A stretch of 64,000 bases of DNA from Salinarimonas soli. Lineage in GTDB: Bacteria > Pseudomonadota > Alphaproteobacteria > Rhizobiales > Beijerinckiaceae. Under the pieces are notes generated by a model that searched no databases, was not told where the DNA came from, and saw nothing but the letters and a program-made list of their open reading frames with translations. Position numbers and translations under genes: made by a program. Below, one piece after another: positions 29,901 to 38,016 of this stretch. The first letter of the stretch is position 1. Every line of letters begins with the position of its first letter. Location: positions 62,001 to 126,000 of the forward strand of contig NZ_VUOA01000033.1 of the NCBI RefSeq assembly GCF_008386575.1, given 5' to 3'.

Positions 29901-30037
29901 GCGGCCACGGCCTCTCGGGCACGGGCCCGAAGGCGGGCGGTCCCCACTACCTCCTGCGCTTTTCCACCGAGCAGACCGTGACGATCAACACCGCCGCCGC
30001 CGGCGGCAACGCGGCGCTGATCGCGATGGAGGAATAG
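26945..30037 (+). CDS. putA: bifunctional proline dehydrogenase / L-glutamate gamma-semialdehyde dehydrogenase
   Basis: This 1030-residue PutA oxidises proline to glutamate. Its PRODH barrel (~150-480) includes VRLVKGAYWDTE and the FAD/proline-binding C-terminal helix region ARRLLENGANSSF-like at LVRRLLENGANSSFVS. The aldehyde dehydrogenase domain (~540-1000) has AISPWNFPLAIFLGQ and the catalytic cysteine in SAGQRCSALRL. GTG at 26945 was chosen for its strong GAGGTGA site, 6 nt upstream. It lacks the N-terminal ribbon-helix-helix of E. coli PutA, so it is not a repressor; the adjacent Lrp does that. The PRODH domain releases electrons to ubiquinone at the membrane. Confidence 0.96.
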   Translation: MNAPSPQPFGAPYAEDDTAIAGRLMREAWLPREREARVDATARELIGAIRAERGGFGGVEEMLREYSLSTKEGLALMVLAEALLRVPDGATADRLIEDKLGQGDFARHESRSEAFLVNASAWALGMTARVIQPGETPEGILRQVAKRLGVPAVRAATRQAMRVMGGHFVLGQTIEEALKRAATGEGRLYRYSFDMLGEGARTAKDAERYFESYADAIEAIGRAAGNRPLPDRPGISVKLSALHPRYEALSRERVLAELTPRVVALAAKAKAYDLNFTIDAEEADRLELSLDVLAAAFGDPSLAGWDGFGLAIQAYQKRALALIDWIAELARRHDRRMMVRLVKGAYWDTEVKRAQERGLDDYPVFTRKAMTDLSYVACAERMLALRPLIYPQFATHNALTVASIIERAGGVEGYEFQRLHGMGEALYGHLVEEQGGAACRTYAPVGGHRDLLAYLVRRLLENGANSSFVSVAADPAVPVESLLKRPAEIVGAPERARHPRLPLPRDLFGPGRRNSRGVELGHRASLEALLAEIAGAGAPGSAAPLVDGRALGGERRPVLNPADGRTPVGEVAEASPESADAAIAAARAGFPAWSAIPADRRAAALERAGDLLEARRGRFLHLLQAEAGKTLDDALSELREAVDFCRYYAAQGRELMGEPETMPGPTGEANRLALRGRGVFVAISPWNFPLAIFLGQVAAALMAGNAVVAKPAEQTPLVAAEAVRLLHEAGVPASALHFVPGDGRVGARLVENPHAGGVVFTGSTEVARLINRTLAAKDGPIVPLIAETGGINAMIVDATALPEQVADDVATSAFRSAGQRCSALRLLLVQEDVADRMIEMIVGAARELKVGDPRDVSVAIGPVIDMEAKERLDAHVARMSREAKRVHLAGEAPRSGTYVAPHVFELDRPGALDQEVFGPILHVARYRAADLDRVLEGIEATGYGLTLGVHSRIDATIERVVRRLSVGNVYVNRNMIGAVVGVQPFGGHGLSGTGPKAGGPHYLLRFSTEQTVTINTAAAGGNAALIAMEE

Positions 30038-30047
30038 GGGGACGTAG

Positions 30048-30198
30048 CCCCCCTCCCCCTTGCGGGGAGGGGCTGAGGGTGGGGGTCGCAAAGTCGGAGC
30101 TGGCGGGGAGCACGCAGGCCCGTACAGCCCTGTCCTGGACCGACGGCGGTTGGCGTCCCTTCCCCCACCCCTGACCCCTCCCCGCAAGGGGGAGGGGA
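30048..30198. repeat. dispersed intergenic repeat family 3, copy A
   Basis: This ~150-bp element lies between convergent putA and the sensor kinase. Outer arms CCCTCCCCTTGCGGGGAGGG and its complementary partner near 30175-30198 can fold as a large hairpin. Inner words AAAGTCGGAGC and CGTACAGCCCTGTCCTGGA are shared with 50355-50510. Confidence 0.8.
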
Positions 30199-30201
30199 AC
30201 C

Positions 30202-31995
30202 CTACCCCACCGCTTCGGCGATCGCTGCCGGCCGGGCCGGCGCCCCCTCCACCTGCAGGAGCAGCACGCACTCGAGGCCCCCCGGCGCGAAGGTGGTCTC
30301 GACGGAGCCGCCCGGCTCCGCCGCCATGCTGCGCTCCAGGAGGCGCGTGCCGAACCCCGTGCGCTGCGGCGCCTCGACGGGCGGGCCGCCCCGCTCGGCC
30401 CAGCGCAGGCGGAGCATCGTCCGGCCCGTGGCGGGGTCGGGCAGGAGCGTCCAGGCGATCTCGACGGTGCCGGTGCGGTTGGACAGCGCGCCGTATTTCA
30501 CGGCGTTGGTGGCAAGCTCGTGCAGGGCCATCGCCATGCCCAGCGCCACCCGAGGCTCGACGCGGACCTCCGGCCCGCCGACCACGAAGCGCTCGGCCTC
30601 GGCCCCGCCATGGAGCTCCGCCGCCTGGCGCACGATGTCGCCGAGGACGGCGCCCTCCCAGTTCTCCCGGGTCAGGAGATCGTGGGCGCGCGACAGGGCC
30701 ATGATCCGGTCGGTGAGCGCGCGGGCCAGCACCCCGTTCGCGTCGTGCCCGCGCAGGCTCTGCGCCGCCATCGACTGCACGGTGGCGAGCGTGTTCTTCA
30801 CCCGGTGGTTCAGCTCGTTGACGAGAAGGCGGCGCTGCTCCTCGGCCCGCTTGCGCTCCGTGATGTCGAGCGCCACCGCCACGGCGCCGACGATGCGGCC
30901 CGCCCCGTCGCGCAGGCCCCGGGCGTTGACGAGGAGGGTGACCTCCTCGCGGCCGGGCACGGCGAGCATGTATTCCTCGCCCTCGGGCGGGTCCCCGGCG
31001 AGCGCCCGCTCCAGGGGCCAGCGGCTGCGCTCGACCGGGCGCCCGCCCTGGGACAAGCCGACCCGGCTCACGGAATCGTCGCCGCTCAGGACGCCCAGCT
31101 GGGCACTGCCGGTGAGCCCCGCGGCGTAGCGGTTCTGCACCACGTCGCGCACCGCCGGATCGTAGCTGAACCAGACGGCGGCCGGGACCGCGTCGAGCAC
31201 CGTCTCGAGCTCGCGCGTCCGGGTCTGGAGGGTGCGCTCGGCATGCTTTTGCGCCGTGATGTCGAGGAACGCGCCCGTGAGGCGCACGGGCCGGCCGCGG
31301 GCGTCGCGCGCCACGAGCCCGCGATGCCAGATCCAGACCCAGGCGCCCGAGGCATGCCGGATGCGGTACTGCTGGTCGATCCCCTCGGTGGCGCCCGCGA
31401 GCGCCGCGTCCACGGCGGCGAGGAACCCGGCGCGGTCCTCCGGATGGATGCGGTCCTGCCACCAGCCGCGGGTGGGGACGGCGTCGGCCTCGTCCACGCC
31501 GAGCATCTCGTAGGCCCGGGGGGCGCGATAGGCATGGCCGGTGCGCAGATCGGTCTCGAAGACGGCGCCCTGGAACGAGGCGACGGCGAGCCGGTAGCGC
31601 TCCTCGCTCTCCGCCAGCGCCTGCTCGGCCCGGCGGCGGGCCGTGGTGTCCAGGAGGAGCCCCGTCGCCCAGACGAACCTGCCGTCGTCATGCATGACCC
31701 GGCCCCGGGCCAGGACCCAGCGCTCCTCGGCCGTGTCGGCGCGGCGGATCCGGAACTCGGCCTCGTAGCGCCCGTCGCCCTCGGGGCGGTAGGCGGCGGC
31801 GTAGGCCTCGTTGACCCACGCGTCGTCGGGGTGGATGAGGGCCGAGAAGGTCGACGTGGCGGGCTCGACGGCGTCGGGCAGCCCGCAGATGGCCTTGAAC
31901 TCCGGCGACCAGCGGTGCCGGCCCGTGGCCCCGTCCACTTCCCAGGTTCCAAGCCCGGTGGCCTCGACGGCGAGTCGCCAGCGTTCGTCCTGCAT
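30202..31995 (-). CDS. PAS-domain sensor histidine kinase, HWE family
   Basis: The 597-residue kinase has three PAS-like domains (~1-120, 128-250, 262-385) and no transmembrane segment, so it is probably cytoplasmic. The HWE kinase core begins LVNELNHRVKNTLATVQSMA (His397). The N-box MALHELATNAVKYGALS and the WAERGGPPV block define the HWE type. The PAS domains lack the NCRFLQ cysteine motif of LOV photosensors, so the signal is unknown. No response regulator is adjacent. Such orphan kinases are numerous in Methylobacterium-like genomes. Confidence 0.9.
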   Translation of the reverse strand: MQDERWRLAVEATGLGTWEVDGATGRHRWSPEFKAICGLPDAVEPATSTFSALIHPDDAWVNEAYAAAYRPEGDGRYEAEFRIRRADTAEERWVLARGRVMHDDGRFVWATGLLLDTTARRRAEQALAESEERYRLAVASFQGAVFETDLRTGHAYRAPRAYEMLGVDEADAVPTRGWWQDRIHPEDRAGFLAAVDAALAGATEGIDQQYRIRHASGAWVWIWHRGLVARDARGRPVRLTGAFLDITAQKHAERTLQTRTRELETVLDAVPAAVWFSYDPAVRDVVQNRYAAGLTGSAQLGVLSGDDSVSRVGLSQGGRPVERSRWPLERALAGDPPEGEEYMLAVPGREEVTLLVNARGLRDGAGRIVGAVAVALDITERKRAEEQRRLLVNELNHRVKNTLATVQSMAAQSLRGHDANGVLARALTDRIMALSRAHDLLTRENWEGAVLGDIVRQAAELHGGAEAERFVVGGPEVRVEPRVALGMAMALHELATNAVKYGALSNRTGTVEIAWTLLPDPATGRTMLRLRWAERGGPPVEAPQRTGFGTRLLERSMAAEPGGSVETTFAPGGLECVLLLQVEGAPARPAAIAEAVG

Positions 31996-32062
31996 GCCGC
32001 GACTTTAGCCATCTTGGGAGGCCTGTCGACAGCCCCCGTTCCCCCCGGGCCGCGCGGCCCCC

Positions 32063-32413
32063 TCACCGGTCGCGGCGCGCGCCCTTGCGGGCCTTGGTCA
32101 GGCGGGTCGGCGCGTGGAAATCCGGGGGCTTGGTGCGCACCCATTCGAGAAAGCGCGCCATCTCGGGATCGTGGCGCAGGCTCTCCACGTCGGCGAGGCG
32201 GCGCGCGATCTCGGCCTCCGAGAACCGGGCATGGATGGCGCTGTGGCAGATCTGGTGCAGGCGCACGATGGCGCCGTTGGCGCCGCCCTTCAGCTTCGGC
32301 GTGAGATGATGCCGGCTCGACTTGGCGCCCGGCGGGATCGGCCGGTCGCACAGCGGGCAGTGGGGCTCGGGCGCTGGCGCGCTCTCGGCGAAGAGACGGT
32401 TTCGGCGGGGCAC
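32063..32413 (-). CDS. HNH endonuclease-like protein
   Basis: This is a 116-residue protein. It has a CPLCDRPIP zinc-knuckle half (Cys19, Cys22), then RHHLTPKLKGG and LHQICHSAIHARF, where the HNH histidines and metal ligands are expected. A Lys/Arg-rich tail follows. Many rhizobial genomes carry this small stand-alone HNH family; its target is unknown. GTG at 32413 was chosen for length; no clear ribosome site was seen, so the start is uncertain. Confidence 0.7.
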   Translation of the reverse strand: MPRRNRLFAESAPAPEPHCPLCDRPIPPGAKSSRHHLTPKLKGGANGAIVRLHQICHSAIHARFSEAEIARRLADVESLRHDPEMARFLEWVRTKPPDFHAPTRLTKARKGARRDR

Positions 32414-32474
32414 GACGGGGATATGGGTGCGGGCGGAGTGCCGTGGAGGTGGGTGCGGCAACTCCCCTCTCCCG

Positions 32475-33305
32475 TTAGGGAGAGGTGGGATCGTCCTCCA
32501 GCCGCCGCTCGGGCGGGCCGTTGTAGGTCCACAGCCATTCGCGCGGCAGGGGGCCCTTGTTGCGGGCGGGCTCGCCGGTCTGCTCCCAGGCATGGGCCAG
32601 CACGCCCACCGAGCGCGACAGGATGAACAGGCCGCGGCACAGCGCAGGCGGGAAGCCGAGCTCGCCGTAGACCACCGCCGTCGCCCCGTCGATGTTGAGG
32701 GGGATGCGCCGGCCCTTGCGGGCCTCGATCGCGGCCTCGACCGCCTCGGCGACGTCAGCGAAGCGTCCTGACACGGTGCCGGCCGCGGCGGCCTCGCGCA
32801 CCAGGGCGAGGAGGCGCGGCGAGCGCGGGTCGACGGGGTGGAAGCGGTGGCCGAAGCCCGGCACGAACCCGCCCTCCTCCGCAAAGAACCGGTCGAGGCG
32901 CGCCGAGACCGCCGCGTCGAGCCCGGCGCCCCCGTCCATGGCGGCGGCGACGTCGCCGAACAGGGCGAGCGCCGCCTCCCCCGCCCCGCCATGCACGTCG
33001 CCGAGCACGTTGATGGCGGAGGCCATGGCGCCGTTGATCCCGATCCCGCAGGTCGCGGCCATGCGGGCGATGGCGATGGAGGGGGCCTGGGGCCCGTGAT
33101 CGACGGCCGCCGCGAGCGCGTGGCCGAGCAGCGCCGCCTGGGGCTCCGAGGGCAGCTCGCCCCGCAGCATGAGCCAGATCATGGCGGGGAAGCTCACCCG
33201 CCCGATCAGGTCCTCGATGGGGTAGCCGCGCAGGCGGATGAGGCCTGGGCTCATCTCGATGATGGCGGTGGTCCACCAATCCTCGGCACGCCCGCGCTCG
33301 CTCAT
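32475..33305 (-). CDS. citryl-CoA lyase / citrate synthase-like protein
   Basis: The 276-residue protein belongs to the short citrate synthase superfamily. It has GYPIEDLIGRVSF, GINGAMASAINVLGDVHGGAGE with a catalytic-type His in the GDVHGG motif, and GFVPGFGHRFHPVDPRSPRL. It lacks the N-terminal domain of full citrate synthase (~430 residues), as in citryl-CoA lyase-type proteins. The start overlaps the stop of the CoA-transferase gene by 4 nt (ATGA). Likely reaction: cleavage of a citryl-CoA-like thioester to acetyl-CoA and an oxo acid. Confidence 0.85.
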   Translation of the reverse strand: MSERGRAEDWWTTAIIEMSPGLIRLRGYPIEDLIGRVSFPAMIWLMLRGELPSEPQAALLGHALAAAVDHGPQAPSIAIARMAATCGIGINGAMASAINVLGDVHGGAGEAALALFGDVAAAMDGGAGLDAAVSARLDRFFAEEGGFVPGFGHRFHPVDPRSPRLLALVREAAAAGTVSGRFADVAEAVEAAIEARKGRRIPLNIDGATAVVYGELGFPPALCRGLFILSRSVGVLAHAWEQTGEPARNKGPLPREWLWTYNGPPERRLEDDPTSP

Positions 33306-34456
33306 GGCTTGTCTCCGAGGATCTCGTCCTGATGCTCGCCGAGCGCGGGCGGCGGCCGGCCGGGCCGGGGCGCCTCGCCGTCGACGAGGAAGCCGCCGCG
33401 CACCACGGTGAGCGGACGCCCGACGCCCGGCACGGCCTCGAAGCGGGTCGTCATGGCGCGCTCCCTCACCTGCGGCTCGGCGAGCGCCTGCGGCACGCCG
33501 AGCACCCGGCCCGCCGGCACGCCGGCGCGGTTGAGGCGCTCCTCCCAGGCGGCCGCCGTGTCGGCGGCGAGCGCCGCCTCGATCTCGGCGTTGAGCGCCG
33601 CGCGGTTGCGCTTGCGGGTCTCGCGCTCGGAAAAGCGCGGATCGGCGGCGAGCTCCGGGCGGCCGATGAGGCGGCAGAGCGCCACGAACTGGTCGCCCTT
33701 GTTGGCCGCGATATTGAGAAGCCCCTCGCCTGTGCGGAAGGTGCCCGAGGGCGCCGCCGTCATGTTCTCGTTGCCCATCGGCATGGGCTCGACGTCGGCC
33801 GTGAGATAGTTCGAGACGGGCCAGCCCAGCGCGCTGAGCGTGCTCTCCAGCATGGACACGTCGAGCACCGCGCCCTCGCCCGTATTGGCGCGCCGCACGA
33901 GGGCCGCCGCGATGGCGAAAGCGCCGAACAGGCCGCCCAGCGTGTCGCAGACGGGATAGCCGACCCTGAGAGGCGCCGTCTCCGGCGTGCCGGTGATGCT
34001 CATCACCCCCGACAGGCCCTGGATGATCTGGTCGTAGGCCGGGTTGCCCTTGAGCGGCCCCGTCTGGCCGAACCCTGAGATGGCGCAATAGATCAGGTCC
34101 GGGCGGCGCGCCCGCAGGGTCTCGACGGAGAAGCCGAGGCGGTCCATGACGCCGGGGCGGAAGTTTTCCAGCACCACGTCGGCACTGGCGACGAGGTCGA
34201 GGAAGGCGGACCGGTCTGCCTCAGCTTTCAGGTCGAGCACCACGGAGCGCTTGCCGGCGTTCTGGGCGAGGAAGGACGCGCCCATGCGCGCCTCGTTGAG
34301 GGCGGGCGAGGCGCCGAGCTGGCGGGCCAGGTCCCCGTCCGGCGCCTCGACCTTGATCACGTCGGCGCCGAGCAGGGCGAGCTGGTAGCCGCAATAGGGG
34401 CCGGCCAGCACGTTGGTGAGGTCGAGGACGCGGATGCCCGCGAGGAGGGCGGTCAC
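33302..34456 (-). CDS. CaiB/BaiF-type CoA-transferase (formyl-CoA transferase family III)
   Basis: The 384-residue family III CoA-transferase starts GIRVLDLTNVLAGPYCGYQLALLG, followed by ADVIKVEAPDGDLAR. The conserved active-site aspartate region is ...RRPDLIYCAISGFGQTGP, and GNENMTAAPSGTF is in the C-terminal half. Such enzymes move CoA between carboxylic acids. It is translationally coupled to the citryl-CoA lyase-like gene, so it probably loads CoA onto the acid the lyase then splits. The start is a GTG at 34456. Confidence 0.9.
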   Translation of the reverse strand: MTALLAGIRVLDLTNVLAGPYCGYQLALLGADVIKVEAPDGDLARQLGASPALNEARMGASFLAQNAGKRSVVLDLKAEADRSAFLDLVASADVVLENFRPGVMDRLGFSVETLRARRPDLIYCAISGFGQTGPLKGNPAYDQIIQGLSGVMSITGTPETAPLRVGYPVCDTLGGLFGAFAIAAALVRRANTGEGAVLDVSMLESTLSALGWPVSNYLTADVEPMPMGNENMTAAPSGTFRTGEGLLNIAANKGDQFVALCRLIGRPELAADPRFSERETRKRNRAALNAEIEAALAADTAAAWEERLNRAGVPAGRVLGVPQALAEPQVRERAMTTRFEAVPGVGRPLTVVRGGFLVDGEAPRPGRPPPALGEHQDEILGDKP

Positions 34457-34538
34457 GGCATGCGCCCCCGCCCCATTGCTCCTAAGAGGCTCGGTCCCCC
34501 TTTGGGAAGGATCCACGTCACAGGTGCACGAGCGACCC

Positions 34539-34727
34539 CTGTCATCCCCGGCCGGAACTCGCGTGGCGAGTGGAGGGGAAGGGGATCCAGCGCAATCATT
34601 GCTGCCGCGCAGCGGCACGACTTGGCCCGCCAAGGGCCCTGGTCGGGCAAAAGGCGTCGCTTCGCGACCAGAGCTGTGCTGGATCCCCTTCCCCTCCGCC
34701 CTGACGGGCTCCGGCCGGGGATGACAG
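34539..34727. repeat. dispersed palindromic repeat family 2, copy A
   Basis: The 189-bp element is bounded by perfect 17-bp inverted ends (CTGTCATCCCCGGCCGG). Inside, GGAGGGGAAGGGGATCCAGC and its complement form a second pair, with a variable centre (GCAGCGGCACGACTTGGC). A near copy lies at 42239-42429. It separates tctA from the CoA-transferase gene. Confidence 0.9.
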
Positions 34728-34777
34728 GCGAGATCGCGGCACTCGCCGATCCTTCCCCCTGCGTGGGAGAGGGGGGT

Positions 34778-36301
34778 CTACGCATCGCCCGGCACATGCT
34801 CGGGGCCCCTGTGCTGGCGGCGGGTGGCGAGGTCCCACAGGCGGGGGCCGAGCAGCGCCAGAACGGCGATGGCGAGGAGGGCGGCGGAGAGGGGCTGGGT
34901 GAAGAACACCGTCCAGTCGCCGTTGTTGATCGACATGGCGCGGCGGAACTCCGTCTCGGCGAGGGGCCCCAGGATCATGCCGATGATCACGGGGGCGGTG
35001 GGGAAGTCGTAGCGGCGCATGACGAAGCCGATGCCGCCGAGCACGTAGAGCAGGATCAGGTCCACGGGCGATTGCGAGATGCCGTAGGTGCCGATCGTCG
35101 CGAAGACGAGGATGCCCGCATAGAGGAGCGGCGCCGGGATCTTGAGGATGCGCACCCACAGCCCGATGAGGGGCAGGTTGAGGACGAGGAGCACCACGTT
35201 GGCGATGTAGAGCGAGGCGATGAGGCCCCAGACCAGGGCGGGCTGGGTCTGGAACAGGAGCGGCCCGGGATTGATGCCGTAGCTCTGGAAGGCCGAGAGC
35301 ATGATGGCGGCGGTGGCCGAGGTGGGCAGCCCCAGCGTCAGCATCGGCACGAGGACGCCCGCGGCGGAGGCGTTGTTGGCCGCCTCCGGGCCCGCCACGC
35401 CCTCGATGGCGCCCACCGTGCCGAACTCCTCGGGCTTCCTCGAGAAGCGCTTCTCGACCCAATAGGACAGGAAGGTGGGAATCTCGGCACCGCCCGCCGG
35501 CATGGCGCCGATGGGAAAGCCGAGCGCCGTGCCCCGCAGCCACGGTTTCCACGAGCGCGACCATTCCTCGCGCGTCATGTAGAGCGAGCCGCGCAAGGGG
35601 ATGATCTCGTCCTTGCCCGCATAGCGCCGCGAGGCGACGTAGAGGGTCTCGCCCACCGCGAAGAGGCCGACGGCCACGACGATGACGTTGACCCCGTCGA
35701 GGAGCTCCAGGATGCCGAAGGTGAAGCGCGGCTGGCCCGTCTGCCCGTCGATCCCGATCATGCCGAGATAGAAGCCCAGGAACAGGGCCGCGAGACCCCG
35801 CACGGCGGAGGCGCCGAGCACCGCCGAGACGGTCACGAAGGCGAGCACCATGAGGCTGAAATATTCGGCCGGGCCGAACTTCAGGGCGAACTCCACGACG
35901 ACGGGGGCAAGGAACGTGATGCCCATCGTGCCCACCGTGCCGGCCACGAAGGAACCGATGGCGGAGGTGGCGAGCGCCGCGCCGGCGCGCCCTGAGCGCG
36001 CCATGCGGTTGCCCTCCATCGCGGTCACGATGGTGGCGCTCTCGCCGGGGGTGTTCAGCAGGATCGAGGTGGTCGAGCCGCCATACATGGCGCCGTAATA
36101 GATCCCGGCGAAGAGGATGAAGGCGGCGGTGGGGTCGACCTTGAAGGTGATGGGCAGGAGAAGCGCGATGGTGAGCGCCGGCCCAAGGCCCGGCAGCACG
36201 CCGATGGCGGTGCCGAGCGTCGTGCCCACGAGGCACCACATCAGGTTGTTGGGGGTCAGCGCGACGGCAAATCCGCCCGCGAGCGACGATAGGGATTCCA
36301 C
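34778..36301 (-). CDS. tctA: tripartite tricarboxylate transporter, large membrane subunit TctA
   Basis: This 507-residue protein has about eleven hydrophobic segments. The TctA signature [22 protein letters not shown] is near residue 65, and [15 protein letters not shown] lies in the second half. It forms the transport channel with TctB. The start is GTG at 36301. It is the third gene of a minus-strand tctCBA set. Confidence 0.95.
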   Translation of the reverse strand: MESLSSLAGGFAVALTPNNLMWCLVGTTLGTAIGVLPGLGPALTIALLLPITFKVDPTAAFILFAGIYYGAMYGGSTTSILLNTPGESATIVTAMEGNRMARSGRAGAALATSAIGSFVAGTVGTMGITFLAPVVVEFALKFGPAEYFSLMVLAFVTVSAVLGASAVRGLAALFLGFYLGMIGIDGQTGQPRFTFGILELLDGVNVIVVAVGLFAVGETLYVASRRYAGKDEIIPLRGSLYMTREEWSRSWKPWLRGTALGFPIGAMPAGGAEIPTFLSYWVEKRFSRKPEEFGTVGAIEGVAGPEAANNASAAGVLVPMLTLGLPTSATAAIMLSAFQSYGINPGPLLFQTQPALVWGLIASLYIANVVLLVLNLPLIGLWVRILKIPAPLLYAGILVFATIGTYGISQSPVDLILLYVLGGIGFVMRRYDFPTAPVIIGMILGPLAETEFRRAMSINNGDWTVFFTQPLSAALLAIAVLALLGPRLWDLATRRQHRGPEHVPGDA

Positions 36302-36368
36302 GCCGATCTCCTCAGCGCCGCCCCGGGCGGGGCGCGCTCAACCACACAGCCCGGATCCGCCGGGCGGC

Positions 36369-36851
36369 CTAGCCGCCCAGCAGGTTCTCCAGGAAGCCCG
36401 CCCCGATATTGACGCCGAGCGTCCGGGCGAAGCCGAAATAGGCCAGGAGCGCGAGCACGAGGCCGATGCCGGCGTTGCGCACCACGTGGCGGTCGCCGAA
36501 GGCATAGGCGACCAGCACGAAGAGGATGGTCGAGGCGAGGGAGAAGCCCAGCGGCCCGATCAGGGTCACGTTGGCGACGAGCGCCACCGTGAGCACCGCC
36601 ACCGCGCGCCAGTCGGGGGCGACCTCCTTCTCCTCCTCGGGCTGCCAGCCGCCGCGAAGGCCCCGCCACAGGAGGAGCGCGCCCAGGAGCGCGATCCCTC
36701 CCGTCGTGATGTAGGGCAGGACCCGCGGGCCCACCTTGGCATAAAGCGGCGAGACGGGGATCTGCTCCGTCTGCCACAGCACGAGGCCGGCGAAGGCAAG
36801 CGTGCCCAGGCCGATGAAGGCCTCGGGCAGCGCGATCCGCATGCGGTCCAT
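36369..36851 (-). CDS. tctB: tripartite tricarboxylate transporter, small membrane subunit TctB
   Basis: The 160-residue protein has four hydrophobic segments: FIGLGTLAFAGLVLW, YITTGGIALLGALLLW, RAVAVLTVALVANVTLIGPLG and a C-terminal LVLALLAYFGF. This is the TctB layout. It lies between tctC (21 bp) and tctA (67 bp), so the three are co-transcribed. Confidence 0.9.
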   Translation of the reverse strand: MDRMRIALPEAFIGLGTLAFAGLVLWQTEQIPVSPLYAKVGPRVLPYITTGGIALLGALLLWRGLRGGWQPEEEKEVAPDWRAVAVLTVALVANVTLIGPLGFSLASTILFVLVAYAFGDRHVVRNAGIGLVLALLAYFGFARTLGVNIGAGFLENLLGG

Positions 36852-36872
36852 CCGGCGCTCCTGCCAGGGTGA

Positions 36873-37841
36873 TCAGGCCGCGAGGCCGAGATCCTTGAGG
36901 ATCGCCTCGATGCGCGCGTTCTCCTCGGCGACGAACTTCGCGTAGGCGTCGCCGGTGAGCAGGATGCCCGTCCAGTCGCGCTTCTTCAGCTCCTCCTGCC
37001 AGGCGGAGCTCGCCGCCATCTTCTCCACGAGGGAGACGAGGGTCTTCTTCTGCTCCTCGCTGGCGCCCGGAGGCGCGAAGACGCCGCGCCAGTTGAACAG
37101 CTCCACATCGACGCCGCTCTCCTTGAGGGTCGGGGCGTCGATGCCCTCCTGGCGCTTGTCGGCCGAGATGGCCAGCAGCCGCAGCTTGCCCGCCTTCACC
37201 TGCTCGGCGAACTCGCCATACCCTGAGATGCCCGCCGCCACCTGGTTGCCGAGGAGCGCCGCGAGCGCCTGGCCGCCGCCCGCATAGGGGATGTAGTTGA
37301 GCTTCGAGGGCGTCACGCCCGCCGCCTTGCCGATCATGCCGAGCAGGATGTGGTCCGATCCGCCCGCCGAGCCGCCCGCCACGGGCACCTTGGAGGCGTC
37401 GGCCTTCATGGCGTCCACCATGTCCTTGGCGGTCTTGAACGGCGACTGGGCCGGTACGACCACGGCGAGGAACTCGCCCGTGAGGCGGGCGATCGGGGTG
37501 GTCTGGGCGAGCTTCACGGGCGACTTGTTGGCGATGAGCGCGCCGACCATCACCATGCCGGCCACCATCATGGCGTTGGGGCGGTTGCGCCACTGGCCGA
37601 CGAATTGCGGCAGGCCCACCGCGCCGCCGGCGCCGGGCACGTTGGTGATCTGGGCGGTGCCGATGAGCTTCTCGCCGCGCATCACGAGCTCGATGGCCCG
37701 CGCGGTCTGGTCCCAGCCGCCGCCCGGCGCCGCGGGCACGAAGAGCTGGAGCTGGTCGACGCTCTGGGCGTGGCCCGCGCCCGCGAAGCCGAGGACGGAC
37801 GCGGCCGCGCCCGCGGCCAGGAATTGACGACGATCGATCAC
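36873..37841 (-). CDS. tctC: tripartite tricarboxylate transporter substrate-binding protein TctC (Bug family)
   Basis: The 322-residue periplasmic protein has a signal peptide (RRQFLAAGAAASVLGFAGAGHAQ). The Bug/TctC core has VPAAPGGGWDQTARAI, NVPGAGGAVGL and TPSKLNYIPYAGGGQALAALLG. These proteins bind citrate, malate or other carboxylates. With the CoA-transferase and lyase downstream, a tricarboxylate or branched carboxylate is the likely ligand. The start is a GTG at 37841. Confidence 0.93.
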   Translation of the reverse strand: MIDRRQFLAAGAAASVLGFAGAGHAQSVDQLQLFVPAAPGGGWDQTARAIELVMRGEKLIGTAQITNVPGAGGAVGLPQFVGQWRNRPNAMMVAGMVMVGALIANKSPVKLAQTTPIARLTGEFLAVVVPAQSPFKTAKDMVDAMKADASKVPVAGGSAGGSDHILLGMIGKAAGVTPSKLNYIPYAGGGQALAALLGNQVAAGISGYGEFAEQVKAGKLRLLAISADKRQEGIDAPTLKESGVDVELFNWRGVFAPPGASEEQKKTLVSLVEKMAASSAWQEELKKRDWTGILLTGDAYAKFVAEENARIEAILKDLGLAA

Positions 37842-37964
37842 GTGAACGCTCCTCCCGTAACGGGCCCGTCATAGGTTGCGGGCCCTTGGACAGTTCAGGC
37901 GCGTACTTGACCGGAAAAGATGCCCTTGGGCAATAGGAGCGCGCGCCGGGCGGGGCAGCGATCG

Positions 37965-38001
37965 GGGTTGCGGGCCCCGTTTGCTGCCAGGCCCGCAACC
38001 C
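37965..38001 (-). terminator. hairpin after L,D-transpeptidase gene
   Basis: GGGTTGCGGGCC and GGCCCGCAACCC form a 12-bp perfect stem with a 13-nt loop, 15 bp beyond the minus-strand L,D-transpeptidase stop. No T-run follows on the minus strand, so it may be an unusual terminator or a stabilising hairpin. Confidence 0.4.
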
Positions 38002-38016
38002 TGCGGTGTCGCGGCG

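Noticed and set aside
26363-31462. very long minus-strand open frame of 1699 codons
   Set aside because: It is an antisense frame over putA and other genes, kept open by high GC; only its last 153 codons are the real lrp gene.
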